IMG/VR virus record: IMGVR_UViG_3300042539_000805
Coordinates: 1 to 20,896 of that record
Source: a virus
Length of the DNA: 20,896 nt
Reading direction: 5' to 3' (one strand)
In this document: positions 1 to 7,620 of the stretch, piece by piece
How positions within the stretch are numbered: the first letter of the stretch is position 1
Layout of the letters: each line of letters begins with the position of its first letter
The notes under the pieces: generated by a model
The model's input: the letters and a program-made list of their open reading frames with translations, nothing else
Databases searched by the model: none
Told to the model about the DNA's origin: nothing
Made by a program: the position numbers and the translations under genes

Positions 1-108
1 ATGGCCACTTTGGATCAGGAAAATCGCCTGCTCGCCGAAGATCGAGATTTCGATGAGCGGGTTCGTATCAACACACAATCACCAACGGAGAACGAAGAAA
101 ATGAATAG
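1..108 (+). CDS. C-terminal end of an upstream gene, probably portal protein (partial)
   Basis: Frame 1 is open from the first base and ends at TAG 106-108, giving 35 charged residues (it starts MATLDQENRLLAEDRDFDER). The tail is hydrophilic and rich in Glu, Asn and Arg, as the C-termini of podovirus portal proteins often are. Base 1 happens to be an ATG, but the gene most likely continues to the left of the window. The identification rests only on position: in P22-like phages the portal gene lies directly before the scaffold gene. The stop overlaps the start of the next gene by 8 bases, suggesting translational coupling. It could instead be a short gene of its own. Confidence 0.5.
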   Translation: MATLDQENRLLAEDRDFDERVRINTQSPTENEENE

Positions 109-1138
109 TTTGGATAACAGGGTGCGACTGAGAATGACGGCCAGCGAAATTGCAATGGGTCGCTTCATGCGCGCGCCTGACCACAGTAGCACCGACGATT
201 TCGCTGAGTTCGAAAAGTCTGGCGAAGTTGAGGTAGGAGACAGCAATCTCGCGTCCGAGAAGGAAGAAAAGTCCGCCAAGCGCGCGCCGAAAGTCGAGCC
301 CGATCCGGTCGAAGATGAAGCCGACGATCAGGACGATCAGGACGATCAGGACGACGCAGACGAGGGCGATGATCAGGACGACGCCGAAGATGAAGGCGAC
401 AAGCCGAAGAAGTCGGCCAAGGATCACCAGATCGAACGCCTCAAGCGGGAAAAAGCCGATCTCGCGCGCCAGCTTCGCGCACGGGCGGATACTGAATTGC
501 TCGAACGGATCGACCGGCTCGAAAAGGGCTTGCCCGCTGCAAATGCCGGTGCTAATCAGGAAACCGGGACACCGGCTCCTGATCCGAACGATCTTGAGAA
601 GTATCCCCTCGGGCACCTCGATCCCGAATATATCGAGGACATGGTTGATTGGCGGGTTGAAAAACGAGCCGCCGCTCAAGCCGATGCGGTCCTGCAACGT
701 CAGCAGGAAATCGACCAGCTAACTCCCGTACTCGAAAAAGTTGATAACCTCACTCAGCGAGGCATCGAACTTTACGATGATTTTCAGGAAAGCGTGGTCG
801 ATTCCGGCATGCGAGGCGATTGGGATTTGTCCCAAACGACTTTCGAGGCGGCTCACGATGCCGATAACGGCGTCCAAATCCTCTACGAACTCTCGCAGGA
901 CAAGAAGGAAGCCAGCCGCGTTGCGAAGCTTTCACCTTTCCAGCAATTGAAGTTCGTCGCGGATCGGGATGCTGAGATCAGCAAGAGCAAGACGCCCCGA
1001 CGCATTCCGAAGGCAGGCACTCCGCCTGAGAATACCGCGCGCGGGGCGAATTCCCGAACGCAGATCAATCCGGCCACCGACAATCTCGACGATTTTGAGA
1101 AAGCCTGGGAAGCCGACGCAAAGCGAAGCAGACGTTAA
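101..1138 (+). CDS. Scaffolding protein (P22 gp8-like role)
   Basis: This 345-aa, strongly charged protein lies directly before the coat gene, where the scaffold that guides procapsid assembly is expected. Residues about 66-100 are almost entirely Asp/Glu/Gln and include three exact DDQ units. Residues about 108-143 (IERLKREKADLARQLRARAD) look like a coiled coil. The last residues (KAWEADAKRSRR) form a short basic helix, reminiscent of the coat-binding C-terminus of P22 scaffold. The frame is open back to an ATG at 53. I prefer ATG 101 because it overlaps the upstream stop at 106-108 and has purine-rich sequence (GGAG, GAAGAAA) just before it. Assignment is from composition and position, not from recognised family residues. 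Confidence 0.7.
   Translation: MNSLDNRVRLRMTASEIAMGRFMRAPDHSSTDDFAEFEKSGEVEVGDSNLASEKEEKSAKRAPKVEPDPVEDEADDQDDQDDQDDADEGDDQDDAEDEGDKPKKSAKDHQIERLKREKADLARQLRARADTELLERIDRLEKGLPAANAGANQETGTPAPDPNDLEKYPLGHLDPEYIEDMVDWRVEKRAAAQADAVLQRQQEIDQLTPVLEKVDNLTQRGIELYDDFQESVVDSGMRGDWDLSQTTFEAAHDADNGVQILYELSQDKKEASRVAKLSPFQQLKFVADRDAEISKSKTPRRIPKAGTPPENTARGANSRTQINPATDNLDDFEKAWEADAKRSRR
323..349 (+). repeat. Three tandem 9-bp repeats (GACGATCAG) in the scaffold acidic tract
   Basis: GACGATCAG occurs three times in perfect tandem, in phase with the codons, encoding (Asp-Asp-Gln)3. The following bases are degenerate further copies (GAC GAC GCA, then GAT CAG GAC GAC). It is likely slippage-prone, so the length of the acidic tract may vary between related phages. 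Confidence 0.85.
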
Positions 1139-1144
1139 TTTCGG

Positions 1145-1191
1145 CATCGGGATATTCCGATCCGTGCAAGTGAGAAAGGAATATCCCGATG
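1145..1191 (+). promoter_or_regulatory. 14-bp inverted repeat that pairs over the coat-gene ribosome binding site
   Basis: CATCGGGATATTCC at 1145-1158 is the exact reverse complement of GGAATATCCCGATG at 1178-1191. The 19-base loop is 1159-1177. The right arm contains the coat start codon ATG (1189-1191) and the end of its Shine-Dalgarno (GAAAGGA, 1174-1180). In mRNA the hairpin would hide the start. The left arm can also fold on itself (ATCGG 1146-1150 with CCGAT 1157-1161), which would release the start. No T-run follows, so it is not a terminator. The base pairing is seen directly; regulation is inferred. Confidence 0.65.
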
Positions 1192-2499
1192 GGTGCCGTT
1201 ACTGTTGAACAGCAAAAGCTGGTTCTCAACACCTTTGCGATGGTGTTGCAGAATAACCTTGTCACCGCGAATGCGATGACTTGGAACGAATACGATGGGG
1301 AAATGGACGACCGCAACGGGCTCCAGGTTCTCGAACAAGTCACGCCGCGCTTCACCATCACTCGCACCGAAAACGGCGTGAAGGATCTTTCGACCGGCAC
1401 TGACGGCACCGTGTTTGGCTCGGAACTGTTCGAAGTGACCGGCACCTTCAACGCCAACATGGGTTGGGGCGATTTCGTCAAGATCAAGGATATCGGCTCG
1501 GCTCGCGAAAGCAAGGCGCTCATGGGTGCCGCAACGTCGATGGCCGAACAGATCGACGCCTATGTGCTTGGTCGGTCTGTCAACGCTTCGGCCGATTGGC
1601 TTGGCGACGGCTCAACCTCGATCGACGAATGGGTTGATGCGGCTGCGGCCTATGCCCGCCTCAAGGAAAATGGTGTCGGCGACAACGATCTGTGCTACAT
1701 CATGAACCACACCGACGAAGTTCGCTTGGGTGATCAGGTGGTGAAGCTGCCGGCTCCCGATGGTATGTCCACCACGGCTTTCCGTGAAGGCTTCTCGGGC
1801 CGGCTCAATGGTCGCCCGACCATGTTCACCAACCAGCTTCCGGTGCTCACGGTCGGTACTCGCTTGGCGACGGGTGAAGCTGCGATCAATGGTGCAAACC
1901 AGAACGTCAACTATGCGGCTGTTGCCAAGGCCGGGACCGTCAACGGTCGCCGGATGACGCAGAACCTCGTGCTTGATGCGGCGGGCACCAAAACCTACCG
2001 GGCTGGCGAAGTTTTCACCATTCCCGGCGTGTTCGCTTTCGACAACCGCAAGCAGGCTGCCGTCACTCCGGCGCGGCTCCAGCAGTTTACGGTTGTGGCG
2101 GACGCCACCGCGGTTGCCGGTGCTGTCACCCTGATCATCTACCCGGCGATTATCGTCCCCGGCTCGGGTGCAGGCGACAACATCAACATCAACACCGCGC
2201 ACGCCACCGTGACGGCTGCACCGGCTGACAATGCGGTCCTGACCTTCCTCGGCGCTGCGGGCGCGACCCTGTCGCCCCGCGTGCTGATCCAGAAGGAAGC
2301 GATCGTGGTCAATACCGTGCCGCTGATCCTGCCTGCCTCGGATACGTCGATGCGTCGTCGCCTGTCGAAGATCCCGCTGACTGTCCGCATGTGGCAGCAC
2401 AGCGATTTCGATACCGGCGCACACAGCGTTCGCTTCGACGTGGCATTGAACGTCAACGTGCGCGAGCGCATGCGGATCGCGCGCTTCAACGGCTCGTAA
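1189..2499 (+). CDS. Major capsid protein, P22 coat (gp5)-like
   Basis: This 436-aa protein is close to the 430 residues of P22 coat and sits between the scaffold and the neck genes. It probably forms the HK97-fold icosahedral shell. The order of elements fits the P22-type coat family: an N-terminal helix (VEQQKLVLNTFAMVLQNNLV), a segment near residues 80-100 (GTVFGSELFEVTGTFNANMG), and around 265-285 the stretch YRAGEVFTIPGVFAFDNRKQ, which resembles the P22 segment leading to the inserted beta-rich domain. The end is basic (NVRERMRIARFNGS). Start ATG 1189 follows the Shine-Dalgarno GAAAGGA and lies inside the inverted repeat described separately. A strong terminator follows the stop. This should be the most highly expressed gene in the window. 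Confidence 0.85.
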   Translation: MGAVTVEQQKLVLNTFAMVLQNNLVTANAMTWNEYDGEMDDRNGLQVLEQVTPRFTITRTENGVKDLSTGTDGTVFGSELFEVTGTFNANMGWGDFVKIKDIGSARESKALMGAATSMAEQIDAYVLGRSVNASADWLGDGSTSIDEWVDAAAAYARLKENGVGDNDLCYIMNHTDEVRLGDQVVKLPAPDGMSTTAFREGFSGRLNGRPTMFTNQLPVLTVGTRLATGEAAINGANQNVNYAAVAKAGTVNGRRMTQNLVLDAAGTKTYRAGEVFTIPGVFAFDNRKQAAVTPARLQQFTVVADATAVAGAVTLIIYPAIIVPGSGAGDNININTAHATVTAAPADNAVLTFLGAAGATLSPRVLIQKEAIVVNTVPLILPASDTSMRRRLSKIPLTVRMWQHSDFDTGAHSVRFDVALNVNVRERMRIARFNGS

Positions 2500-2535
2500 T
2501 CGGCTCGCTCGCCGTTCTCCGGAGCGCAAGCTGAT

Positions 2536-2572
2536 AATCCCCCTGTCGATACCCGCTCGGCAGGGGGATTTT
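2536..2572 (+). terminator. Intrinsic (rho-independent) terminator after the coat gene
   Basis: AATCCCCCTG at 2536-2545 pairs perfectly with CAGGGGGATT at 2561-2570. The stem continues inward through a T-G wobble and CGA/TCG (2547-2549 with 2557-2559), leaving a 7-base loop. Four T residues (2569-2572) end it. It lies 37 bases after the coat stop and would raise coat transcript relative to downstream genes. The U-run is short, so read-through to the tail genes is likely. Confidence 0.85.
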
Positions 2573-2591
2573 CCCAAATAAGGATTTTCCC

Positions 2592-2861
2592 ATGAGTTTC
2601 GTTCGTGAGCGTTTCAATCCGAAGCCGATGGCGGTGAACGCCAGTGAGCAAATTCGTGGAATTTATCTCGGCGGATTTCTTGCCAAGACCACAGGAACGA
2701 TCACGATTGTTGGCAAGAATTCAACGGGCGAAACGGACGTTACCTATGTCGATGCAGTGCCGGTGACGGCAGGCGTCTATACGCCGATCCCGATCACCCT
2801 TCCGACCCCGGAATTCACCGTTACGCTTTTGGGCGGTGCCAGCGGCACCTTGATGGTCTGA
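2592..2861 (+). CDS. Small virion-associated protein, function unknown
   Basis: This 89-aa protein lies just after the coat gene and its terminator. It is rich in Thr, Val and Gly, with alternating hydrophobic residues (GTITIVGKNSTGETDVTYVD) typical of a small beta-sandwich, so a head decoration or head-fibre role is possible. I recognise no family. Start ATG 2592 has a good Shine-Dalgarno (AAGGA at 2580-2584). It is probably co-transcribed with the next structural genes by read-through of the terminator. Confidence 0.75.
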   Translation: MSFVRERFNPKPMAVNASEQIRGIYLGGFLAKTTGTITIVGKNSTGETDVTYVDAVPVTAGVYTPIPITLPTPEFTVTLLGGASGTLMV

Positions 2862-2865
2862 TCCG

Positions 2866-2991
2866 ATGCTGATGATTTGGGCCTCTCAGCAGGAAAACGA
2901 CCCAGGGCCACCGCCGCCCTATGAACCGGCGACCAGATTCAACGATAATCGCAACAGCCAATATGTTGCTCTGATCATCGACGATATTTAA
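2866..2991 (+). CDS. Small 41-aa protein, hypothetical
   Basis: This open frame starts four bases after the previous stop (TGATCCGATG) and ends at TAA 2989-2991, just before the Shine-Dalgarno of the next gene. The product begins MLMIWASQQENDPGPPPPYE and ends VALIIDDI. It fills an otherwise empty 143-base gap in a densely packed operon. Its own Shine-Dalgarno is weak, so expression would depend on coupling. An alternative start is the ATG at 2872. No family is recognised. Confidence 0.5.
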   Translation: MLMIWASQQENDPGPPPPYEPATRFNDNRNSQYVALIIDDI

Positions 2992-3004
2992 GGAGCGCGA
3001 CTAA

Positions 3005-3994
3005 ATGCCGTCTATCAATGTTCTGGACGCCACAGGAGCTACCGTCTCAGTCAACACCCCGAACGCCGATGGGCAGCTTACGATGGCGAATTCGCGGTCG
3101 GTTGCGATCGCTTCGGATCAATCGCCCGTGCCGATTTTCGAAAAAGACGGACTTGTTATTGCTGTGACGCCGCAATCGGCTCTTGGCAACCTTTTCAGCG
3201 TGGACGCGATCGATTATCGTACGGCTGTCATTCAATTGCTTGGGACGTTCGTCGGGACGGTCACGTTCGAAGTCTCGAATGACAATGTCACCTTTACTCC
3301 TGCGATTGCGTTCCAGCCGGGGAATACCGGGTCTACCGCCCCCGCCACCACGGCAACGGCAGTTGGCATCTACATTATCCCGGTTACGGCACGCTATGTC
3401 CGTGCTCGTGTGTCCACCTATACCAGCGGCACCTTCACTGGATCGGCGATTTTGCGCACCGAGCCCGCACGGGCACTCGGCGTCAATGTGGTGGGTTCTG
3501 TCAGCCTGACTGGCACGCTCCCGGCGATCGTTGGACAGGCTGCGCACGATGCAGTGCTGGCGGGCAACCCGGTTCGTCTTGCAGGCCGTGCAATTACTGC
3601 CAACTATACGGCGGTCGCAACGGGAGATACTGCTGATCTGATCACCACGCTCGTTGGTGCGCAGGTGATAAAGCCCTACACGATCCCTGAACTCGAATGG
3701 GCATTTACCGCCGCACTGACTTTGACTACTGATGTTGCGGTGCAGACTGCGGCAGGCGCGGGCCTCAAACGGCACGTGACCTTGATCCAAGCGACCAATA
3801 CCGGCGCGTCGGCTGTCGATTTGCTGGTGCGCGACGGGACGACCACGCGTTTGCAGATCACCATTCCCGCAGGGCAGTCCGTGGTCATGCCTTTGGCAAC
3901 CGGCATCCCGCTCACGGCCAACACTGCACTCAACGTGCAGCTTTCAGTTGCGGGAACGGTTCGCGTCAATATGCTCGGCTACACTGCACCGTAA
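3005..3994 (+). CDS. Structural protein, probable virion surface or fibre component
   Basis: This 329-aa protein is rich in Thr, Ala, Val and Gly with an extended beta pattern. The N-terminal part contains NSRSVAIASDQSPVPI, a motif I associate with hypothetical phage structural proteins. Residues about 75-150 (GTVTFEVSNDNVTFTPAI, then YVRARVSTYTSGTF) look like a carbohydrate-binding-type beta-sandwich. The second half (AQVIKPYTIPELEWAFT, then IPAGQSVVMPLATGIPLTAN) looks like a second beta domain. Start ATG 3005 follows AAGGAG at 2990-2995. Its position between coat and neck genes suggests a head-fibre or decoration protein, but the exact role is not known. Confidence 0.7.
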   Translation: MPSINVLDATGATVSVNTPNADGQLTMANSRSVAIASDQSPVPIFEKDGLVIAVTPQSALGNLFSVDAIDYRTAVIQLLGTFVGTVTFEVSNDNVTFTPAIAFQPGNTGSTAPATTATAVGIYIIPVTARYVRARVSTYTSGTFTGSAILRTEPARALGVNVVGSVSLTGTLPAIVGQAAHDAVLAGNPVRLAGRAITANYTAVATGDTADLITTLVGAQVIKPYTIPELEWAFTAALTLTTDVAVQTAAGAGLKRHVTLIQATNTGASAVDLLVRDGTTTRLQITIPAGQSVVMPLATGIPLTANTALNVQLSVAGTVRVNMLGYTAP

Positions 3995-4012
3995 TTTTGA
4001 AGGAGAACGAAT

Positions 4013-4330
4013 ATGAGTGACACCCCCGCATGGTTCTACGGCCCGAATGGCGCTGCCGAGATTTTCGAGGATCTCGCCGATGTTCCGCCCGGCTGGAAGG
4101 ATCACCCCTCGAAGGTCGAGAACACTCCGGCCGCGCTGGAAAAGGCACCCGCAGCCCCGCAGTCGCTTTCGGGCGGCACCGATGTTGAACTCGACGCTGA
4201 CGGACATCCTTGGTCGGCAACGATCCACGCCGCCAGCAAGAGCAAGACGAACGCCGGCCTGTGGCGGATGAAGGTCGGCGCAATCCGACCGGCACCGATC
4301 ACCCCGGCACCTGCCCCGCTCGATCTCTGA
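4013..4330 (+). CDS. Small virion-region protein, hypothetical
   Basis: This 105-aa protein has an excellent Shine-Dalgarno (AAGGAG) before ATG 4013. The N-terminal part (PAWFYGPNGAAEIFEDLADV) is followed by a Pro/Ala linker. A motif around residues 58-88 (DADGHPWSATIHAASKSKTN, then GLWRMKVG) resembles a short conserved segment I have seen in small structural-region proteins of alphaproteobacterial phages. The end is Pro/Ala-rich. The function is not known. An overlapping frame starting at 4017 is a shadow of this gene. Confidence 0.7.
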   Translation: MSDTPAWFYGPNGAAEIFEDLADVPPGWKDHPSKVENTPAALEKAPAAPQSLSGGTDVELDADGHPWSATIHAASKSKTNAGLWRMKVGAIRPAPITPAPAPLDL

Positions 4331-4357
4331 TCGACCTTTGACGAAAGGAACTTCGCG

Positions 4358-4483
4358 ATGATGAAATATGGAAGCAGCAAGGGCGGCAAGATGCCCATGA
4401 AGAAAGCCATGTCGAAGTCGAAAAGCGGCTGCAAGACTTCGGGCAGCACATGTAACAAAAAGACGACTGCCCGCCGCAAGTAA
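4358..4483 (+). CDS. Very basic 41-aa protein with two cysteines
   Basis: ATG 4358 follows AAAGGAA with 8-base spacing, and TAA is at 4481-4483. The product is about one-third Lys/Arg, has five Met, and carries a Cys pair (GCKTSGSTCNKK). It fits exactly between two certain genes, so it is probably real. The high positive charge suggests binding to nucleic acid or to the acidic scaffold, but this is inference. The start could be the second ATG at 4361. Confidence 0.65.
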   Translation: MMKYGSSKGGKMPMKKAMSKSKSGCKTSGSTCNKKTTARRK

Positions 4484-4500
4484 GTTGATGGAGTGCTTCT

Positions 4501-5274
4501 GTGACCTTGGTATCGACAATTCTCAGTGACGCTTTCCGTGAAGGCAACATCATCCCGAACGGGAAGGCGCTGAATGTCAACCAGGAAACAGAAGCACTCC
4601 GCCTGCTCAACCAGCTTTTTTCGTCGATCTACGGAGACGACGCAGGCGAAACCCTGCAAGATTGGCCCCTTGGAAATTTCGGGCGGGAAAGCCCCGTCTA
4701 CGATCTCGGCTGGACTGACCAGCAGATTGATCGCCCGATGCTCAATCGGCGGCTGCTCGCACTGAATGAGGAAGCCAAGGAAATCTTCTTGTCGCTGGAG
4801 CCGCAAGACGGTTCGCGCATGGCTATCGCGGACCCGTTCGGACGCCTCGCAGCTTTCCCGGTCACACTCGACGGCAACGGTCGCACGATCGAGGGCGCTG
4901 CGACCTTGCTGCTCGATACCAATGGGCTCTATCGCGAATGGTTCTACCGCGCCGATCTCGGAAACTGGATGCGCCTCACAGGCGTGACCTTGACCGGCGA
5001 AATGCCGTTCCCGGCTGATTTCGATATCTTCTTCACCATCCTTCTCGCGATGCGGATCAATCCCCGCTACGGTCGTTCAATGGATGCGCAGACCGAAAAA
5101 ATGTTCAAGAGCGAGCGCAGCAAGTTCGTCGCCCGCTACCTGCAATCTCTGCCGCTCGAAATTCTCGATGATATCTCCTGGCCGTTCATGTCGATCCAAT
5201 CCTATGACCAGCAGCGGGAATTTTCATCCAATCGAGCATTCACGCGCGGCGGCTACTTCTTCGGTCAGGGATAG
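4501..5274 (+). CDS. Neck/head-completion adaptor, P22 gp4-like
   Basis: This 257-aa protein begins with the pattern typical of P22 gp4-type packaged-DNA stabilisation proteins: ILSDAFREGNIIPNGKAL followed by ETEALRLLNQLFSSIYGD. Those proteins bind under the portal after packaging and start the neck. In P22 gp4 is about 166 aa, so this one is longer and carries an extra C-terminal part with LAMRINPRYGRSMDAQTEKM, a pattern shared with larger phage adaptors. Translation starts at GTG 4501, supported by GGAG 8 bases upstream. It lies three bases before the gp10-like gene, as expected for cooperating neck proteins. Confidence 0.75.
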   Translation: MTLVSTILSDAFREGNIIPNGKALNVNQETEALRLLNQLFSSIYGDDAGETLQDWPLGNFGRESPVYDLGWTDQQIDRPMLNRRLLALNEEAKEIFLSLEPQDGSRMAIADPFGRLAAFPVTLDGNGRTIEGAATLLLDTNGLYREWFYRADLGNWMRLTGVTLTGEMPFPADFDIFFTILLAMRINPRYGRSMDAQTEKMFKSERSKFVARYLQSLPLEILDDISWPFMSIQSYDQQREFSSNRAFTRGGYFFGQG

Positions 5275-5277
5275 ATC

Positions 5278-6540
5278 ATGGTCGATATTCCTCTTTCCCG
5301 CAGCGATTATTTCCGAGGAGTGGCGAAGGCGGCGAAGATCATCACCCGCAACCGCTACTTCGAGCAAAACCCGGTCCTGACCGACACGCAAGCGGCACTG
5401 ATCGCACGTCCCGGCTTGCGTCGCTGGCTGACTGTCGGCACCGGCCCGATCCGCGGCATCTACAGTCAGGCGGGAAGCTTCGACGATGCTCTGTTCGCAG
5501 CTTCGGGCGATAGCCTCTATCGCATTGACACCGACCAGACTGTGACGCTTGTTGGGGTAATTCCCGGCTCAGGGGCGAGTTCTGACGTGCAGATGGCTGC
5601 GACAAGCAATATCGGCGACACACCGCAATTTCTGTTTGTCACCGCAGGCTCGTCGCTCATGTGCTACATCAGCAACGGATACTCGCGCGGAACGATCACA
5701 GGCACCCCGGCGAATACCAATGTCGTCCGGCTGGGGTCGGTCTATTACCAATTCACCAACGGAAGCGTTGACGCAGGGACACCAGCCGGAACTTTGGCAA
5801 ATCCGTGGCTGGTGGCTTTGGGAATTTCGGCGGCGCAGGCATGGACCAATCTTGCCGAAGCCATCAACGTATTCGGAGCGGCCGGCACAGGTTACAGCAC
5901 TGCTACCACCATAAATCCCGACGCGCAGGCGACCAATTACACCGCAACGGACGTGAACGTGCGGGCGAACGCTGTAGGCGTGCTCGGTGATAGTGTCATC
6001 ACCACCGAAACCGGCGCAGCGATCTCGTGGACCAATGGCGGCACTTTGATTGATGGCGGCGACCCTCTCTGGTTTCAGGTCCAGACGCCGGATGACGTGG
6101 GGATTATCGGGCTCGGCTATCTCGCGTCCTATGTCGTTGTCGTCCCTGCGCAGGGTCAAGGGATCAATGGCCGCTTCTTCTGGATTGAACCGGGCGAAAC
6201 GGTCATCGACCCGCTGAATTTTGCCACTGCCGAGCGCGCGCCTGATCCGATTTCCGATGTTGTGATTTTCGGGGATCAATTCTGGCTACCGGGTTCGAAC
6301 AATACCGAAGCCTGGTATTTCAGCGGTGACCCAGAAAGCCCGGTTCTGCGCGTCCAAGGCGTGATTTACGATCGAGGCGCTTGGGAAGGCACCGCTCTCC
6401 AAGTCAAGGAAAGCATGATCATTGTCGATAATGAAGGGGCTGTTTTTCAAATCGGCAGTGGTGTAAAGCGCATTTCTCGACCCGACATTCAGGAACGCAT
6501 TCGCGAAGCCATCCAGCTTCAAAAACTCCAAGGATTTTAA
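5278..6540 (+). CDS. Neck protein, P22 gp10-like, N-terminal portion
   Basis: This 420-aa protein has the features of P22 gp10 (packaged-DNA stabilisation/tail hub). Near the start it has TDTQAALIARPGLRRW, then GPIRGIYSQAGSFDDALFAA and SLYRIDTD, which look like beta-propeller blades. Around residue 255 onward come IGLGYLASYVVVV, WIEPGE, PDPISDVVIFGDQFWLPGS and TEAWYF. The C-terminus (GSGVKRISRPDIQERI) corresponds, from memory of the P22 protein, to a point about two-thirds along gp10, and then the protein stops. The remaining third seems to be encoded separately at 7621-8466. Start ATG 5278 is three bases after the previous stop and follows CAGGGATAG. Confidence 0.75.
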   Translation: MVDIPLSRSDYFRGVAKAAKIITRNRYFEQNPVLTDTQAALIARPGLRRWLTVGTGPIRGIYSQAGSFDDALFAASGDSLYRIDTDQTVTLVGVIPGSGASSDVQMAATSNIGDTPQFLFVTAGSSLMCYISNGYSRGTITGTPANTNVVRLGSVYYQFTNGSVDAGTPAGTLANPWLVALGISAAQAWTNLAEAINVFGAAGTGYSTATTINPDAQATNYTATDVNVRANAVGVLGDSVITTETGAAISWTNGGTLIDGGDPLWFQVQTPDDVGIIGLGYLASYVVVVPAQGQGINGRFFWIEPGETVIDPLNFATAERAPDPISDVVIFGDQFWLPGSNNTEAWYFSGDPESPVLRVQGVIYDRGAWEGTALQVKESMIIVDNEGAVFQIGSGVKRISRPDIQERIREAIQLQKLQGF

Positions 6541-6542
6541 CT

Positions 6543-7619
6543 ATGTCGATCCAGTGGGCAGATGATTTCAGCCGCTATGGCCTCGGCGCTCTCAGCGACA
6601 ATGCGATGCTCGAAGGGCTTCCGTATGCGGTCATCGGCACCACCGGGGACGGCGGCGAAGTTGTCAACGATCCTGACCCCAACGAAAGCGGACGGGCTTT
6701 TGAAGTCGGGCAGGGCGGAAGCAATGTCTCGGATTTCCGTATCGCATTGCCCACAGTGGTTACAGGAACACTGCGTTCGGCCTGTCGTTTCTGGTTGAGT
6801 AATCTGCCGACGAACAGCAATCAGCTTGCTCGACTCGTGGCGTTTCTCGAAGTCGATGCCGATACCCTCTTACGTGTGGTTCTCCAGCAAAACGGATCGG
6901 TCAAGGTTTTCGGCCCTGTATCAGGAACAGTCGTGCAGGTCGCAGACACGATCAATCCCGTTGTCAGCCCTTCCTCATGGAACCATTGGGAAGTCGAACA
7001 CAACATGCTGACCGGCGCAGGTGCGCTGTATATCAACGGCGTCAGCCGCTTGACATGGGCCGGCGTTGACGGTTCGAAATCTGCCGCACTGATCAATTAT
7101 AGTCACCGCGATCTTGCCAGCCCTTCCATTGACCTTTTCATGAAGGATCTTGTGATTGCGGACTCGCTCGGTAGCGTGAACAACACCACGATCGGAACCG
7201 TGATCGTGCGCCGCCTCAAGCCGAATGCAGACAGCACGCTTGGTGGATGGGTGCCGAGCACCGGACTGACCGGCTTCAATTTGCTGGCGAAGGATGCACC
7301 GAACGATGCAACCTATCTTTCGGCGACCCCGAGCGCTACTACACCGATGGTTTTCAATCTCGAAAATCTCCCGACCGATGTTACCAGTGTACGAGGTCTG
7401 ATTTCCGTAGTACGAATGCGGAAGGTGGACGGCGGGGATGCCACTGTGCAAACCGGACTTTCCCCGAACAATACCAATTGGGATGACGGCGCAGATCGTC
7501 CGATTACGAGCGCCTTCACCTATTCCTTCGACGTGTCAGAACTCGATCCCGCCACTGCAACCGCATGGAGCCCCGCAGCGGTCGATACGGCGCTGGTGAG
7601 GGTTGACCGGACAACCTGA
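6543..7619 (+). CDS. Virion protein with concanavalin/LamG-like fold, between the two gp10-like genes
   Basis: This 358-aa protein begins IQWADDFSRYG. It continues with beta-strand-rich sequence whose pattern (ACRFWLSNLPTNSNQLARLV, then LLRVVLQQNGSVKVFG, then WNHWEVEHNMLTGAGALYIN) fits a jelly-roll fold of the concanavalin/LamG type. Phages use such folds in tail-tip or fibre proteins that contact surface glycans. The second half (about 215-358) is a separate beta domain with VRGLISVVRMRKVDGGDATV. Start ATG 6543 follows AAGGA, with the previous stop at 6538-6540. The fold call is from pattern only and I recognise no specific family. Its location between the two gp10-like parts is unusual. Confidence 0.65.
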   Translation: MSIQWADDFSRYGLGALSDNAMLEGLPYAVIGTTGDGGEVVNDPDPNESGRAFEVGQGGSNVSDFRIALPTVVTGTLRSACRFWLSNLPTNSNQLARLVAFLEVDADTLLRVVLQQNGSVKVFGPVSGTVVQVADTINPVVSPSSWNHWEVEHNMLTGAGALYINGVSRLTWAGVDGSKSAALINYSHRDLASPSIDLFMKDLVIADSLGSVNNTTIGTVIVRRLKPNADSTLGGWVPSTGLTGFNLLAKDAPNDATYLSATPSATTPMVFNLENLPTDVTSVRGLISVVRMRKVDGGDATVQTGLSPNNTNWDDGADRPITSAFTYSFDVSELDPATATAWSPAAVDTALVRVDRTT

Positions 7620-7620
7620 T

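Noticed and set aside
53-100. Sixteen extra N-terminal codons on the scaffold gene (ATG 53)
   Set aside because: They overlap the upstream coding frame heavily. ATG 101 has the better ribosome binding context and the typical short overlap.
68-697. - strand frame with a run of Val/Leu/Ile that looks like a membrane segment
   Set aside because: The hydrophobic run is simply the reverse complement of the GACGATCAG repeat coding for the acidic tract of the scaffold.
1145-1191. Inverted repeat before the coat gene read as a terminator
   Set aside because: No T-run follows and the right arm contains the coat start codon, so a translational role fits better.
1612-2577. 321-codon open frame on the - strand opposite the coat gene
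   Set aside because: It is antisense to a certain gene, has a composition dominated by Arg/His/Asp, shows no domain and follows from the codon bias of the coat gene.
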